Positions 53,976-64,000 of a DNA stretch of 64,000 nt are shown in pieces. The position numbers and the translations under genes are program-made. This DNA is from Bathynomus jamesi. Lineage: Eukaryota > Arthropoda > Malacostraca > Isopoda > Cirolanidae. Within the stretch, counting starts at the first letter, position 1. Each line of letters begins with the position of its first letter. The notes under the pieces are model-generated. The model saw only the letters and a program-made list of their open reading frames with translations, had not been told where the DNA came from and did not search any database. The stretch covers positions 1-64,000 of the forward strand of contig JAJOZX010009443.1 in NCBI GenBank assembly GCA_023014485.1. Reading direction: 5' to 3'.

Positions 53976-55043
53976 GGTGGTGGTGATGTGGTGGTGGTGA
54001 TGTAATGGTCTTACTTTGAGTGATCTGACTACTTCATCGACACAAATAACGTAACCCCTCCTTAAAAAAAAGTTTTACAAAAGTGTAACAAGTTTTGTAA
54101 AAAAGTTGGAGTGGGTGGGAATGCCGACCAAATGTTAACCTGACCAGTAGTAGTACATCGGACTCCCAGCAAAGCAACTCATCAAATTTGGCCATATTTT
54201 GAAGGGCCCGTAGAGACATCAGCTCCAATTAGGCTCTCCTGGAATGGTAAGTGGTTTGGATGCATCCGAACTGGTACGAACCCGCTTTGAAACGGGGTGC
54301 GTTTGCGTCTCTGTTCGTCTGAAACGATGCCTTCAGTGAGAAGTAAGTAAAATGAACGGTATTCGGCTGAACCATCGACGGCTGAACCTTCCCCATCCAC
54401 AATTCGCCGAAAGGCGTCGATAAACGAGGCTTCTCATCTTTGATCTTTCATTTAATACTAGGTCCGTACGATACGAGAGGCTGTCCGTGAGGAAGACACG
54501 ACTGAAAACAGCCACGAAGGAATGAACTCGAAGGAACGAGACGCGCTGCCGGCGGTTAACGAGCGAGAAACACGGACAGAAAGAGGGTAAAATCGATGAA
54601 AAGCATTGACTTTTTCGGAACCCGTCAAATTCTCTCCCTCCGAGAAGAAAGGAAGGAAAGAGCCGCTTTCAAAATCTCTTAAATAAGTTAGGCAACAACT
54701 AATTAAAGTCGAAAGCCAACGTAAAGGAGGGGCAGACACGCCAAATCCAATCTTCAGTTTTCTCTCAAGCCCTTTGGCCTCTCTCACACAACTAATTGCG
54801 GGTAAAGGCTGCGATAATAAGGTCATGTCTCGTATTATAAACGGTAAATACAAGATTTATTCAACGAAACACCATCAGTATCATTAAAACACATACACAC
54901 ACACACACACACTTTGGGATGGGGGAGAGGAAGACCACCTTTGAACGATACTGAAGGACACGCCCTCCACATAATTTTATAAATATCCAAAAGAGGTTTC
55001 GCATTAATTTAGGTCGTAATTCTAACAAAATATTGACGATTTT
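53976..55043. other. Spacer with (CA)n at 54890-54912
   Basis: GTGGTGGTGATG units near 53975-54003. Overlapping minus-strand frames at 54034-54853 have no recognised domain. Confidence 0.55.
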
Positions 55044-55413
55044 GGATCTTTTCCGTTCTACCCCAGCAACAATAGCTAACTAACGAAAATATCACGACCT
55101 AACCTAACCAATCGTCAAGGGCGTACAGTTGATTTAGCTAAACAAAGGAACGAGAGACATTGGGGAACATCTAGAAATATGATAGATTCTTATTTATGTG
55201 AATTTCTGTGAAGGAGAAGACAAAAAGGAAAGGAAATTTTTATTGAAATCTTAAATGCAATCTCTACTTTTAAATAAAATAAACGGACTATAACTCTTTT
55301 GTTATTAATTTCTCCAAAATAAGATATATATTATTGAATTCAGCAAGTAAAACTACAGTAGAAAATAATATATAATTTCATTTTTTGTTGCTGGGGTAGA
55401 ACGGAAAAGAGCC
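55044..55413. mobile_element. MITE sharing the hairpin-core segment
   Basis: Inverted ends CTTTTCCGTTCTACCCCAGC and its complement (about 28 bp). Flanks ACGATTTT and ACGTTTTC may be a worn 8-bp TSD. The interior holds TAACGAAAATATCACGACC then CTAACCTAACC and GGGCGTACAGTTGA, shared with the MITE at 3262-3531. Confidence 0.75.
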
Positions 55414-56909
55414 ACGTTTTCCCTACATCACAAAATTACCCCCCACCATCACCACGACAACACACACAATCGTATGTAGCGGTGTTTTAAATAAGGTGCA
55501 AATGTCAGAAGTTGCATATAGCTAATTTCAAAGCGCGCAGTTCTTAAAGTATTAAAATACTTCATTGAAGTATTTTAAGTTATAGCCACTGCGCTTCGTA
55601 TTCATTACTGGGGGATCAACATGTTGGTAGGTTCCATAAAAGAGCGAGACAGTACACTGAAAAACAACAACAACTCTTAAGAAGGTAGAGTTTTCCTTTA
55701 ACTCATCTACGAAACATTTTGTTAAATTAATTTTGGTTAGGTCAGGTCACGTGACTGGAACGTGACGCAAAGTTACAGGTCACGTGACTGGAACGTGACG
55801 CAAAGTTAAATACATAATTTTGGAGACACCTATTTTGTTTGGCAACGCCCATTGGAAATTACTAACCAATCTTGAACGACCACCTAACCTAGGCGTACGT
55901 CTAACCCGAGCGTAAGATTAACCCTGATTGGCACACGTACGAAATAGGTGGAGATTTCAACTTCGTAAAAAAAAATCTGGTGGTCCCGAAACTACACATT
56001 AGCCTAACACGAATTTTAAATGAACGGCTCGACATTTTACTGTAGGCATATTAGGTTTTTTTTCTACCATAACGTATGCCCAATGGTTTCGTGAGCTTTT
56101 AGGTACGGTATAAGAAAGTTTCGCGAGAGGCCTTTTTAACCGACTGTAGATACCTCTACACTTTACTTTTCCAACGATGATGTATATAATTAAATTTCGA
56201 TAATGGGACCTTCCGAATTCAAGTACAATCGCAGTTCAGGTCCATAATGGCAACCTATTACCCGTTCTTACCCATAATTACTTGTCCCATAAAAGAAGAG
56301 AACAGTACAAAGCAGTCGAGTTCCGTGGTTCCTCGTGTACCTGCGTGGATTATGTTTCACGATGTATACGTGAACCATATCGTATATGATGTAAAAACAT
56401 TTTCCCCAAGCCGCATTCATGAAGTAAAACTTGTTAAATGCCTAAATGTTATCCGTATCATCGCGCGAAACGTGACTGTAAAGTTCATGAACTTCAAATG
56501 CCATTGCGACAGATCCACAAAATCCTTATTTGAAAATTTTCATCACTTTTTTTTTTTTCACCGGCATTCCCCCGACCCCAACCCCCTCCCTACTACCTCT
56601 ATCTTCGCAACCGATATTCAGCTGGCCCTACGAGTTAATATTTGCCACCAAGATTTGGATACAGTGAGGTTTACGTTGAAATGAGGGGTCGAGTGAGGTG
56701 TCATGTCGAAGACCAACTTATAAAAAGGTAGGAAACCTTAAACTAACGGACGATAAAATCATTTTAAGCAATGGTTTTTTTTATTTCATTAATATTTTCA
56801 TTCTCCAATCTAAAACGCAGATCCAACCTGCGCCTCAGTGGGTACAATTTGGGTTCCCTGTTCATCACAACGTAGAAGCCGCGTACAACAGCCAATAATA
56901 ATAATAATA

Positions 56910-56940
<31 letters not shown>

Positions 56941-56982
56941 TAATAATAATATAATAATAATAATAAATAATACCTTCTAGAG
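55414..56982. other. Spacer with direct repeat and (AAT)n
   Basis: Contains the direct repeat at 55743-55808, a hairpin AAAATACTTC/GAAGTATTTT near 55555, and (AAT)n at 56896-56970. The 145-codon frame at 56247-56684 has no recognised domain. Confidence 0.55.
55743..55808. repeat. Tandem duplication, 2 x 33 bp
   Basis: Two identical 33-bp units (CAGGTCACGTGACTGGAACG...), each with the palindrome GTCACGTGAC containing a CACGTG E-box. Confidence 0.95.
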
Positions 56983-57185
56983 CAGTGGTTCCCAACCTAG
57001 AGGTAAATTACCTCTCTGTCGTAATGACAACTATTTTGTGGGATAATGACACGCGATCCAGAAGTTATAAAAGATAATATTGTGATAATCGAGAAGTTAT
57101 AAAAAATAATATCTATTTGATTGATCTAATGGAGCTGGATTAGAATTGGGTTTTGGTCAACCATACAAAAAAGGTTGGGAACCCG
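56983..57185. mobile_element. hAT-type MITE with 8-bp TSD
   Basis: 203 bp, ends CAGTGGTTCCCAACCT and AGGTTGGGAACCCG, flanked by TTCTAGAG at 56975-56982 and 57186-57193. Related in ends to the MITE at 13546-13737. The right end lacks the last bases of the expected CACTG. Confidence 0.9.
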
Positions 57186-57379
57186 TTCTAGAGCTTTAAT
57201 CGTTAAACCGAATCTTTATGAAAGTAAATAAAGTTCCCTTCGCACTACAACCCACAACCATTTCCGGTGGTTCTGATGTATCACATTAAATTTAAACCAT
57301 GATACGACCTACTGTGGTACATCCACCAAAGTCGACCCTATTTACGGCGAGCAAGCACCATGTTATCCAACACCCGCAC
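57186..57379. other. Short spacer
   Basis: Nothing recognised. Confidence 0.55.
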
Positions 57380-59480
57380 CAAACACTACCTTAAATTTAC
57401 CTTAAAGCGCTTCTGCCTCAAGGGTGCGCTGCTCCCACGAAGTCCACTCAGCGCCTCCTGAGGCGGGGCCACGACGGGGTCGCCACCCTTCTTTTCTCTT
57501 GCTCCTGCCTTACGATTTGGTCCCCTATTGAATTTGTGGGGGCTGGTCTGGCAGAGGAATACCCTGACACTGTGGGTTGGTCGGGTATGTTGGCTAAAAA
57601 CATGTCCAAGTGTTTTTTAAAAGTATCTACTGGGACTGCACTTATATCTCTAAGGTACTGAGGCAAGGAGTTAAACAGGCGAGAACCCTGCCTAGAGAGA
57701 CTATTATATTGAAGGGTTTGAATCCTTCTCAGACTGTTTGGTGGAAGGTGATATTTTTTACACATTCTGCCAGTTCTTGTTAAGGTGGGCACAATTGGTT
57801 CAGTATTGGGGGCAACTAAAAGCCCTTCTAGAATTTTCCAGGTGTAGATTAGGATGTCTCTCTCAAACCTTCTCTCTATGGAATAAAGGTTGAGGCCTCT
57901 AAGCCTATCCCAGTAGTTTAATTTGTTTTTACTCACCTGTTGCCCATCAGGTTGTTTAATATACGAGGTAAAGGTTCTTTGTAGGCCCTCAATTTTTTGC
58001 AATTCATTCTGTTTGTGGGGAAACCATAATTGAGAGCAGTAGTCAATGCGTGGAAGGACAAGTGATTTCCACAGGGTAAGCATGGTCATTAGGGTTATGA
58101 CATTTTTATAACCTCATGTTCCTGTATCATAAATCGATGAACGTTTGCCCCCCGACAATGAAAATAACAGTTTTTTCGATATATTTTGAAAAAACTTCAC
58201 CCCAAAATAAAAAATAAAAAATTAATAAAATAAATAGAAATTTGCATGTTTATTTCACAATTATTATACATAAACATATATTATATTATACAACATTATA
58301 CCTATACAATACATATTAATTATACAAATACAATATTATACATTTACTCTATTATTGTTTTAATTGGTTTACTTATTGCTTAAAATAAACCTGTAACTAA
58401 TATACTATATTTGCTTTCGGGGTGACATTTTTTTTTAATTCTAAAGAATTAGGCCCTTTTTTATTGTTTTCAAGCAAACGTTCATCGATTGATGATACAG
58501 GAAACAATATTTATGACAAAATTAAAAAGTCATAACCCTAATGGTCATACTGTCCCAAGTTCTGAATGTCCTCAGTATATATCCTATTAGTTGTTTGCAT
58601 GATGAGGTTACTTTGTCAATGTGCCTGTTGAATGTTGCATCTTCAGATAATATAATCCCTAGATCCCTGACATGATCAGTTTGTGCAATATCTTTTCCTG
58701 TGGGTCCAGTGTAGTTGAATTGTTCTTTCAGGTATTTATTTGGTCCATACTTAATTAGTTCAAATTTGTCTTCATTGAAGGCCATATTGTTTGCATCTGC
58801 CCATGCATATATAGTTTGTAGATCTTTTTGTAGCTCTACACAGTCTTCTTTTTCTGTAATTGGTCTTAGTATTCTGGTATCATCCGCGAATGACAGGAGA
58901 GAGCTTCCTAGGTTACAGTTTATATTGTTTAGCATTATAATGAATAGAATTGGTCCTAGTACTGTGCCTTGCGGCACTCCACTAATCACTTCTTTTTCTA
59001 TAGATCTTGCTCCATTTACAATTGTTATTTGTTTTCTATCAGAGAGAAAGGCATGGATCCATTTTCCTACTTTTCCACAAATACCAAGTTCTTTTAGTTT
59101 ATGGAATAACATACCATGGTCAACCTTGTCAAAAGCTTTTGCAAAGTCTAGATAGATGACATCAACATTGTGGTTTTCTCCCAAATATTGTAGGATTGTA
59201 TTGCAATGGTCTATAAGTTCAGTAAGGCAGGATCTCTTGTGTCTGAAGCCATGTTGAAAGTCTTCTAAGAGATGTTCATTTTCTATAAAACTGACAATGT
59301 GCCTTTTCAGGACTTTCTCAAATATTTTAATAATATGGGAAGTCAAAGATATGGGGTCTATAGTTCTTGGCTTCCTTTCTGTTGCCTCCTTTGTAGATTG
59401 GGGTAATATTTGCTTGTTTCATGATTGGTGGTATTCTACTGGTGTCTAGTGAGGATCTCCACAGGATTTTCAAAGGATTT
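57380..59480 (-). mobile_element. CR1/L2-type LINE, copy 3, with nested hAT element
   Basis: Minus strand: NITPIYKGGNRKEAKNYRP near 59370 (frameshifted), IIKIFEKVLKRHIVSFIENE, YLDFAKAFDKVDHG, ISGVPQGTVLGP, LSFADDTRILRPI (catalytic DD), then after a 451-bp insertion LVLPRIDYCSQLWFPHKQNE, LNYWDRLRGLNLYSIERR and GSRLFNSLPQYLRD. It is 5'-truncated in RT. The frame is open over most of its length, so this copy is younger than copy 2. Confidence 0.87.
58090..58540. mobile_element. hAT-like non-autonomous element nested in LINE
   Basis: 451 bp flanked by a perfect 8-bp duplication ATGGTCAT (58082-58089, 58541-58548). Inverted ends TAGGGTTATGAC and GTCATAACCCTA with further matching CCTGTATCATAAATCGATGA/ACGTTTGC blocks. 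No coding sequence. Removing it and one TSD would restore the LINE frame, which fixes the boundaries. Confidence 0.93.
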
Positions 59481-60350
59481 TTTTTTCCTTAGTCTCTCTC
59501 CCTCAGCAATGACTAATTAACTTCAGGTAAATATCGTTCTCACGAAGTCAAGCGCTTATTTTACAAAAAAAAATACATAAAATATACAATTTCACGCCAA
59601 AAATATACGAAAGATATAGGGAATTTGTTATAAAATATACGAGAAATATAAACATTAGAAAATAATTATAAAATATAAGAAAATATAAGAAAATACTGGA
59701 ATTTAGGATAATGATGATGTTTACTGGCGGGAGATGCATCCCATAAAAAAAAAGTTACAATATTCACCAAAGCAATAAACGATAAATCAAATTTAAAAAG
59801 CAAAAGATGAGGACTAAAACAGAAATAAAAATAAGACAAAATGAAACGAGTAATAATAAAAATAATAATAATAAAAACTACCCAAAGCTAATGCTAAAAA
59901 AAAATTACGTGTAATGAAAATGCCAATGTTGGTGTTAAGCTACAAGACAAACGCATTCATACCAAAAAGTCCATAGTGCAGAAGACTAACCCGGAGAGAT
60001 GAATGTATGAAATATAGAAAATTATAAGAAGATATAGGAAACTATAGAAATTCATAAGGATATATAGGAAAATATAGAAATTTTTCCAGCGATCTAAGTT
60101 TTCCTCCTTATATTTAAAACCTAAAGCAATTAAGCTGAATACAATGAGGTTATTACAATAATTACTTAACCCTTTAAGCCCTGAATTTTTTGTAGGGTTA
60201 AGTTATGAATGCTTGTATTTGAAACGTTAGCAATTTGTACCTTCAGTCCTTAAAGGGTTAACTTAAAAAAAAAAAAAAAATTCTACACATGTTGTAATAA
60301 AAGCAAAAATAAAACCGAATATCTTGCGTACTATTCAATTTTTTTATATA
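59481..60350. other. AT-rich spacer
   Basis: AT-rich with runs of A and repeated AAATATA(G)GAAA motifs at 59575-60085. Nothing coding recognised. Confidence 0.6.
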
Positions 60351-60683
60351 CAGGGTGGCGCAAAAGTCACGCATCATAGGAATTTTCAGTGTTGACTATA
60401 ACGTATTTTTTTCTTTTAGGTAGGGGATGGCTGCGAAATTAAAGGACGAGAGGGTGAACTTGGTTTTAATGTATGGAATACCAGGTACTACAAATCGATG
60501 AATCGGTAGAGAATTTAAATTCTATACAGATTCATCGATTTGTAGTACCTGGTATTCCACGCGTTAAAAACAAGTTCACCCTCTCGTCTATCGTTAATTT
60601 TGCAGCCATCCCCTACCTAAAAGAAAATAATATTACAATCAACACTGAAAATTCCTATGATGCGCGACTTTTGCGCCACCCTG
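60351..60683. mobile_element. Fold-back of a mariner 5' end (copy 2)
   Basis: Ends CAGGGTGGCGCAAAAGTCAC and its complement GTGCGACTTTTGCGCC-type, TA on the left. Both arms carry the same 5' transposase start as 16912-17256: TTTTTTTCTTTTAGG, then ATG at 60427 (MAAKLKDERVNLVLMYGIP). The junction region (CGATGAAT...ATTCATCG around AATTTAAA) matches copy 1, so both descend from one folded ancestor. Confidence 0.88.
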
Positions 60684-61303
60684 TGTTTAAATAAAAAGAT
60701 TCATCACCAAATCAAGAATAAAAAGGAGAAAAACATTTCTAACTTAAAATATCGTAATATAAATTCGTAAAAAAATTAATTAAATTGTCCTTTTATTTCT
60801 TTGCAAATTACAGTTCTAACAAACAAACGTAATAATGGGGAATCCCAACCATCTAAGGGTCGCTGCATAAACTGAACGCTGAACACGGTCCCCCATCCAA
60901 CTACTCACCAGACCCAATGTCGCTTAAATTCGCTGATCGACGGGAAGCGATGTTACGACACTGACAACAACGTACCCTGTTAAATACACATAATGCTAAT
61001 TTGAATAAACAGGAAGTAATACAGTACAACTAAACCACCAACTGTAAAAAAAAAAAAAAAAAAAAAAACTTAAATAATTTACCTAAAGCAGTGCTGATTT
61101 TCAGGGTAGTAGTGGGGGAAGTTTCCTGGCAGCAAATGCGGAAGTGTGCATACCCTGTTTTATCAACTTTTTTTCTTTGATATTTTTTTCCTTAAGTTTA
61201 TGCAAGTACTGTCTTGTATTTCATATCTTTATTGTACTGCTTCTAGCGAACTTTTTGCAACATTTTCTTTTTAGACCCCTTCTTGTGAGGGTATCAAAAT
61301 ATT
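60684..61303. other. Spacer with dispersed repeat at 60929-60970
   Basis: Includes the TTCGCTGATCGACGGGAAGC repeat shared with 3787-3825, a poly-A run near 61047 and otherwise AT-rich DNA. Confidence 0.6.
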
Positions 61304-61520
61304 GGTACTTTCCCGTTATCCCGGACCCCAGAACAAATTGACAATTGGTTAGGTTTAGTCGTGATATTTTTGTTAACACTAACGAAAATATTACAACTTA
61401 ACCTAACCAATCATCAATATATATACAGTATATAAAATTTGGTTCTACATAACTTAGAACTGTCACATTATTAGTTAGAAAGCGAGGATATCCTGGGGTC
61501 CGGGATAACGGGAAAGTACC
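61304..61520. mobile_element. MITE with 8-bp TSD and hairpin core
   Basis: 217 bp with ends GGTACTTTCCCGTTATCCCG and its complement, flanked by AAAATATT (61296-61303 and 61521-61528). The core palindrome GGTTTAGTCGTGATATTTTT/AACGAAAATATTACAACTTA at 61344-61410 is the same type as in 3262-3531. Confidence 0.88.
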
Positions 61521-61528
61521 AAAATATT

Positions 61529-61784
61529 TTATATTCGCTTCTATCAAAAGATTCATTTTAACATTAAATTCCTCTCTAACCTCTTTTTACCCTTACCCAA
61601 ATTACCTTCAGTTTCCATCGTCCCACAAACGAATTTGGTTTTTTCTTTTTAAATTTTAAGTCATTTCTCGTTATCGGGTTTTTTATTCCAGTTCTTCCTC
61701 TATCGTCTCCATTTTTATTCTAGATTTGTCATCCGAATAAGAACTAACATTCAGAGAACAATTGTTAGTAAAGGTTTTCTCCAA

Positions 61785-61873
<89 letters not shown>

Positions 61874-62512
61874 AATAACCCCTATTCAGGCATTGGTTTA
61901 GTTGACAGAGAGAAGCCATTCTCAACCTCGATATTACCCTAAGAGGAGATGCGCCCCCGTTCATACTAAAATGAATAATCTTTACAACGTCTTTTTGCTC
62001 ATCAATGCTTTTCTCATTTAAAATGTCTCGTCTCCAATCTTACTCTACTCTTTCTGTATCCTTCGCAACGTCAAGACATTTCCGATAACTTCTTATTTTC
62101 CATTCATCAACGAAGGAATCAATATCATCCGAAATGTTTGGCAATTTCTATTCCAGTTTCTCGCCAAACGGGGGTTAATTTGTCACCATTTTTGTCACGG
62201 GTAACTTTTATATATCTTTTTATTTTAAGTAATTTTTTTTCAAATAAAGTTATGAACACGTATTTGAAATAAAAGCAAAAATTTTAAAATTATTCTAGTA
62301 TTAGATATTACGAATATACTCGTGAAAGAGTAACGGTGTCCTCTCAACTTTATACTCACGTTCTACAAGTCAATGATTATTTTTAACGAGAGAAATTACG
62401 TAAGTAAACAAGGTTTCTCCAGAAATATATCGACAAAAAAAACAAAAAAAAACAAGAACGATCTCAAAATGACGACAATGTCCCGTCCTACATTTGTGAC
62501 CTTGATCTTTTT

Positions 62513-62514
<2 letters not shown>
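61529..62514. other. Spacer with long (TC)n at about 61788-61870
   Basis: About 83 bp of CT dinucleotides; no coding signal in the surrounding AT-rich DNA. Confidence 0.7.
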
Positions 62515-62602
<88 letters not shown>

Positions 62603-62638
62603 ATATATATTATATATACATATATATATATATATATA
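62515..62638. repeat. (TA)n tract, 124 bp
   Basis: Long TA array with one TGTA interruption. Confidence 0.95.
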
Positions 62639-63140
62639 AACTATGTAAAAACAACAAATCGTCTACATTTGTGACCATGACCTTTAGTCCAGGACCTAAA
62701 AATAAAAATATAGGAATGACCTACAAATTATAAGACAAGAAAATACAGGAACACGTGACACGCGACTTCTTTTAACTGCTCTTCTTAACATTCCAATGCC
62801 TGTTTATGGAACTTTTCCCGATGATCTCCCTTCAGTTGTACCTCTTCTACTTTAGGTATTACAAGCTGGACATCTTCACAAAATACTTTACCACAACAGA
62901 GTAAACATCTACTGCTCAACGTCTACGCTTACAATTAAATGCGTTTTTTTCTTTCACTGACCGATCTTCACAACGAAACCAAAGTCTCTCTCTAAAATTT
63001 TCGCTTCATTTAACGATTCCACACATCTGCACAAAGATGGAACAGCTTTGGCACCAAACACGATCCACTCGCTCGCTTCTAAATTATTAAATACCATTAA
63101 ACCTAAAAGGCATCACCACGATACAGACTAAAATTACACC

Positions 63141-63173
<33 letters not shown>

Positions 63174-63341
63174 ATGCTCAGTCGTGAAGTTTCGAAGTCA
63201 CAAAATAAATACTAAACTACTGAAGAGTCATCTAGTCTAATAAATAATTGTTTAATACGACATATTAAACAAGTAAATAAGGTTTGTCCAGAAATATACC
63301 TACAAAAATAAAAATCCAAATCCGATATCTGTTTATCCATC

Positions 63342-63395
<54 letters not shown>

Positions 63396-64000
63396 AAAGT
63401 ACGGCATATGAACCTATATGTAGTTCGTCGACGGAACATTCTACGATCACTAAATAAGTTAAGCTAAACTAACCTAATTTAATTTAATCTAATCTAACCT
63501 AATTTAATTTAACGTAACTAAAAAAAACAAAACCTTAAAGGTGAAGTTTAAATAGAATTACAAAGTATGTAAAAATAGTAAGGATAATGTCATGACGAAC
63601 CACAGCCCGACATTTAAAAAAAATACACGCACACACAACATTGTATGACGACGCGATCAGACACGTGAGGACCCCCCCCCCCCCGCCCCCGGGTAAAATA
63701 TTCAAACGAACGACCCAATGAATACCCCGATACCAACCATTCTATTATTCTCTATTTTATTTGCATTATCTTTCCACACCATCCTTGCCGCTCTACTCAT
63801 CCCCCTTTTCCCTACCTCCCCCCCAACGTCAGTGGATATTAATGCTGGGCGTATTCTGGAGGGAAATCAGGGGGCGCTTGGCTCGTTCCCGGGGAAGAGA
63901 ATGAAAGTTGCCCCCAAATGACTTAATCGGCGAAATTGTGTTCTTCGCTCAAAACAGAACCTCTGACCATCCTACTACTACCAGCATGTCACCCCCTAAA
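62639..64000. other. Spacer with (CA)n, (TG)n, degenerate TTAGG-like and poly-C tracts
   Basis: (CA)n at 63140-63171, (TG)n at 63341-63393, CTAACCTAATTTAATTTAAT-like sequence at 63465-63520, poly-C at 63672-63684. No coding similarity recognised. Confidence 0.65.

Noticed and set aside
54034..54853. Cluster of overlapping minus-strand frames
   Set aside because: No similarity or consistent coding pattern; likely chance frames in a less AT-rich stretch.
56247..56684. 145-codon open frame starting MATYYPFLP
   Set aside because: No recognisable domain, no splice or promoter context; length can arise by chance. Left as unassigned spacer.
62373..62639. 88-codon open frame
   Set aside because: Mostly (TA)n translated as IYIYIY; not a gene.

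Overview
This window is eukaryotic, intergenic-type DNA from an invertebrate animal. An arthropod, perhaps a crustacean, is the best guess from the repeat types; that is an inference. I find no host gene I can defend. Almost every recognisable protein fragment belongs to a transposable element (TE): Tc1/mariner transposases, hAT transposase, CR1/L2-type and Jockey-like LINE reverse transcriptases, and Penelope-like (PLE) reverse transcriptase with GIY-YIG nuclease. All are broken by frameshifts, stops or internal deletions. Long (TA)n tracts separate the elements and often touch their exact ends.

Layout. 1-7140: a folded Tc1/mariner relic, mariner and Tc1 fragments, several MITEs and a large TA tract. 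7141-10870: the longest LINE copy (CCCH-finger ORF1, endonuclease, RT). 10880-16415: MITEs, an inverted pair of Tc1 relics, an inverted tRNA-SINE pair and a folded PLE. 16488-19829: five Tc1/mariner derivatives and one folded unknown repeat, nearly end to end. 19844-26267: a two-headed tRNA SINE, a Tc1 element, a Jockey-like LINE and a second CR1/L2 copy carrying two MITEs. 27170-31197: a 4 kb head-to-head inverted PLE with near-identical arms. 31218-37789: more mariners, including two DD41D-type folded elements and one nearly full-length DD34D element. 38325-43494: a PLE framed by inverted copies of an unknown repeat, hAT elements and SINEs. 43801-53975: LTR-like sequence, SINE, hAT and Tc1 elements. 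55044-61520: MITEs and a third CR1/L2 copy interrupted by a hAT element. The remaining stretches are AT-rich with microsatellites.

The most unusual feature is how many elements are fold-backs. One end of an element is present twice in opposite orientation around a short loop. This affects at least four Tc1/mariner families, three PLE loci, three tRNA-SINE loci, one unclassified repeat and one hAT-type MITE. Some folded forms recur at separate sites with the same architecture (three copies of one family, two of another), so they moved as units and are not simply assembly errors. Such loci could be transcribed into long hairpin RNA resembling transposase or RT sequence; that functional idea is speculation. 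Other notable points are splice-acceptor-like sites just before transposase start codons, hammerhead-like motifs at PLE ends, MITEs that share a hairpin core but differ in their termini, and a micro-inversion inside one palindrome arm.

All boundaries were read by eye. Those with target-site duplications (TSDs) are precise; the others are approximate.
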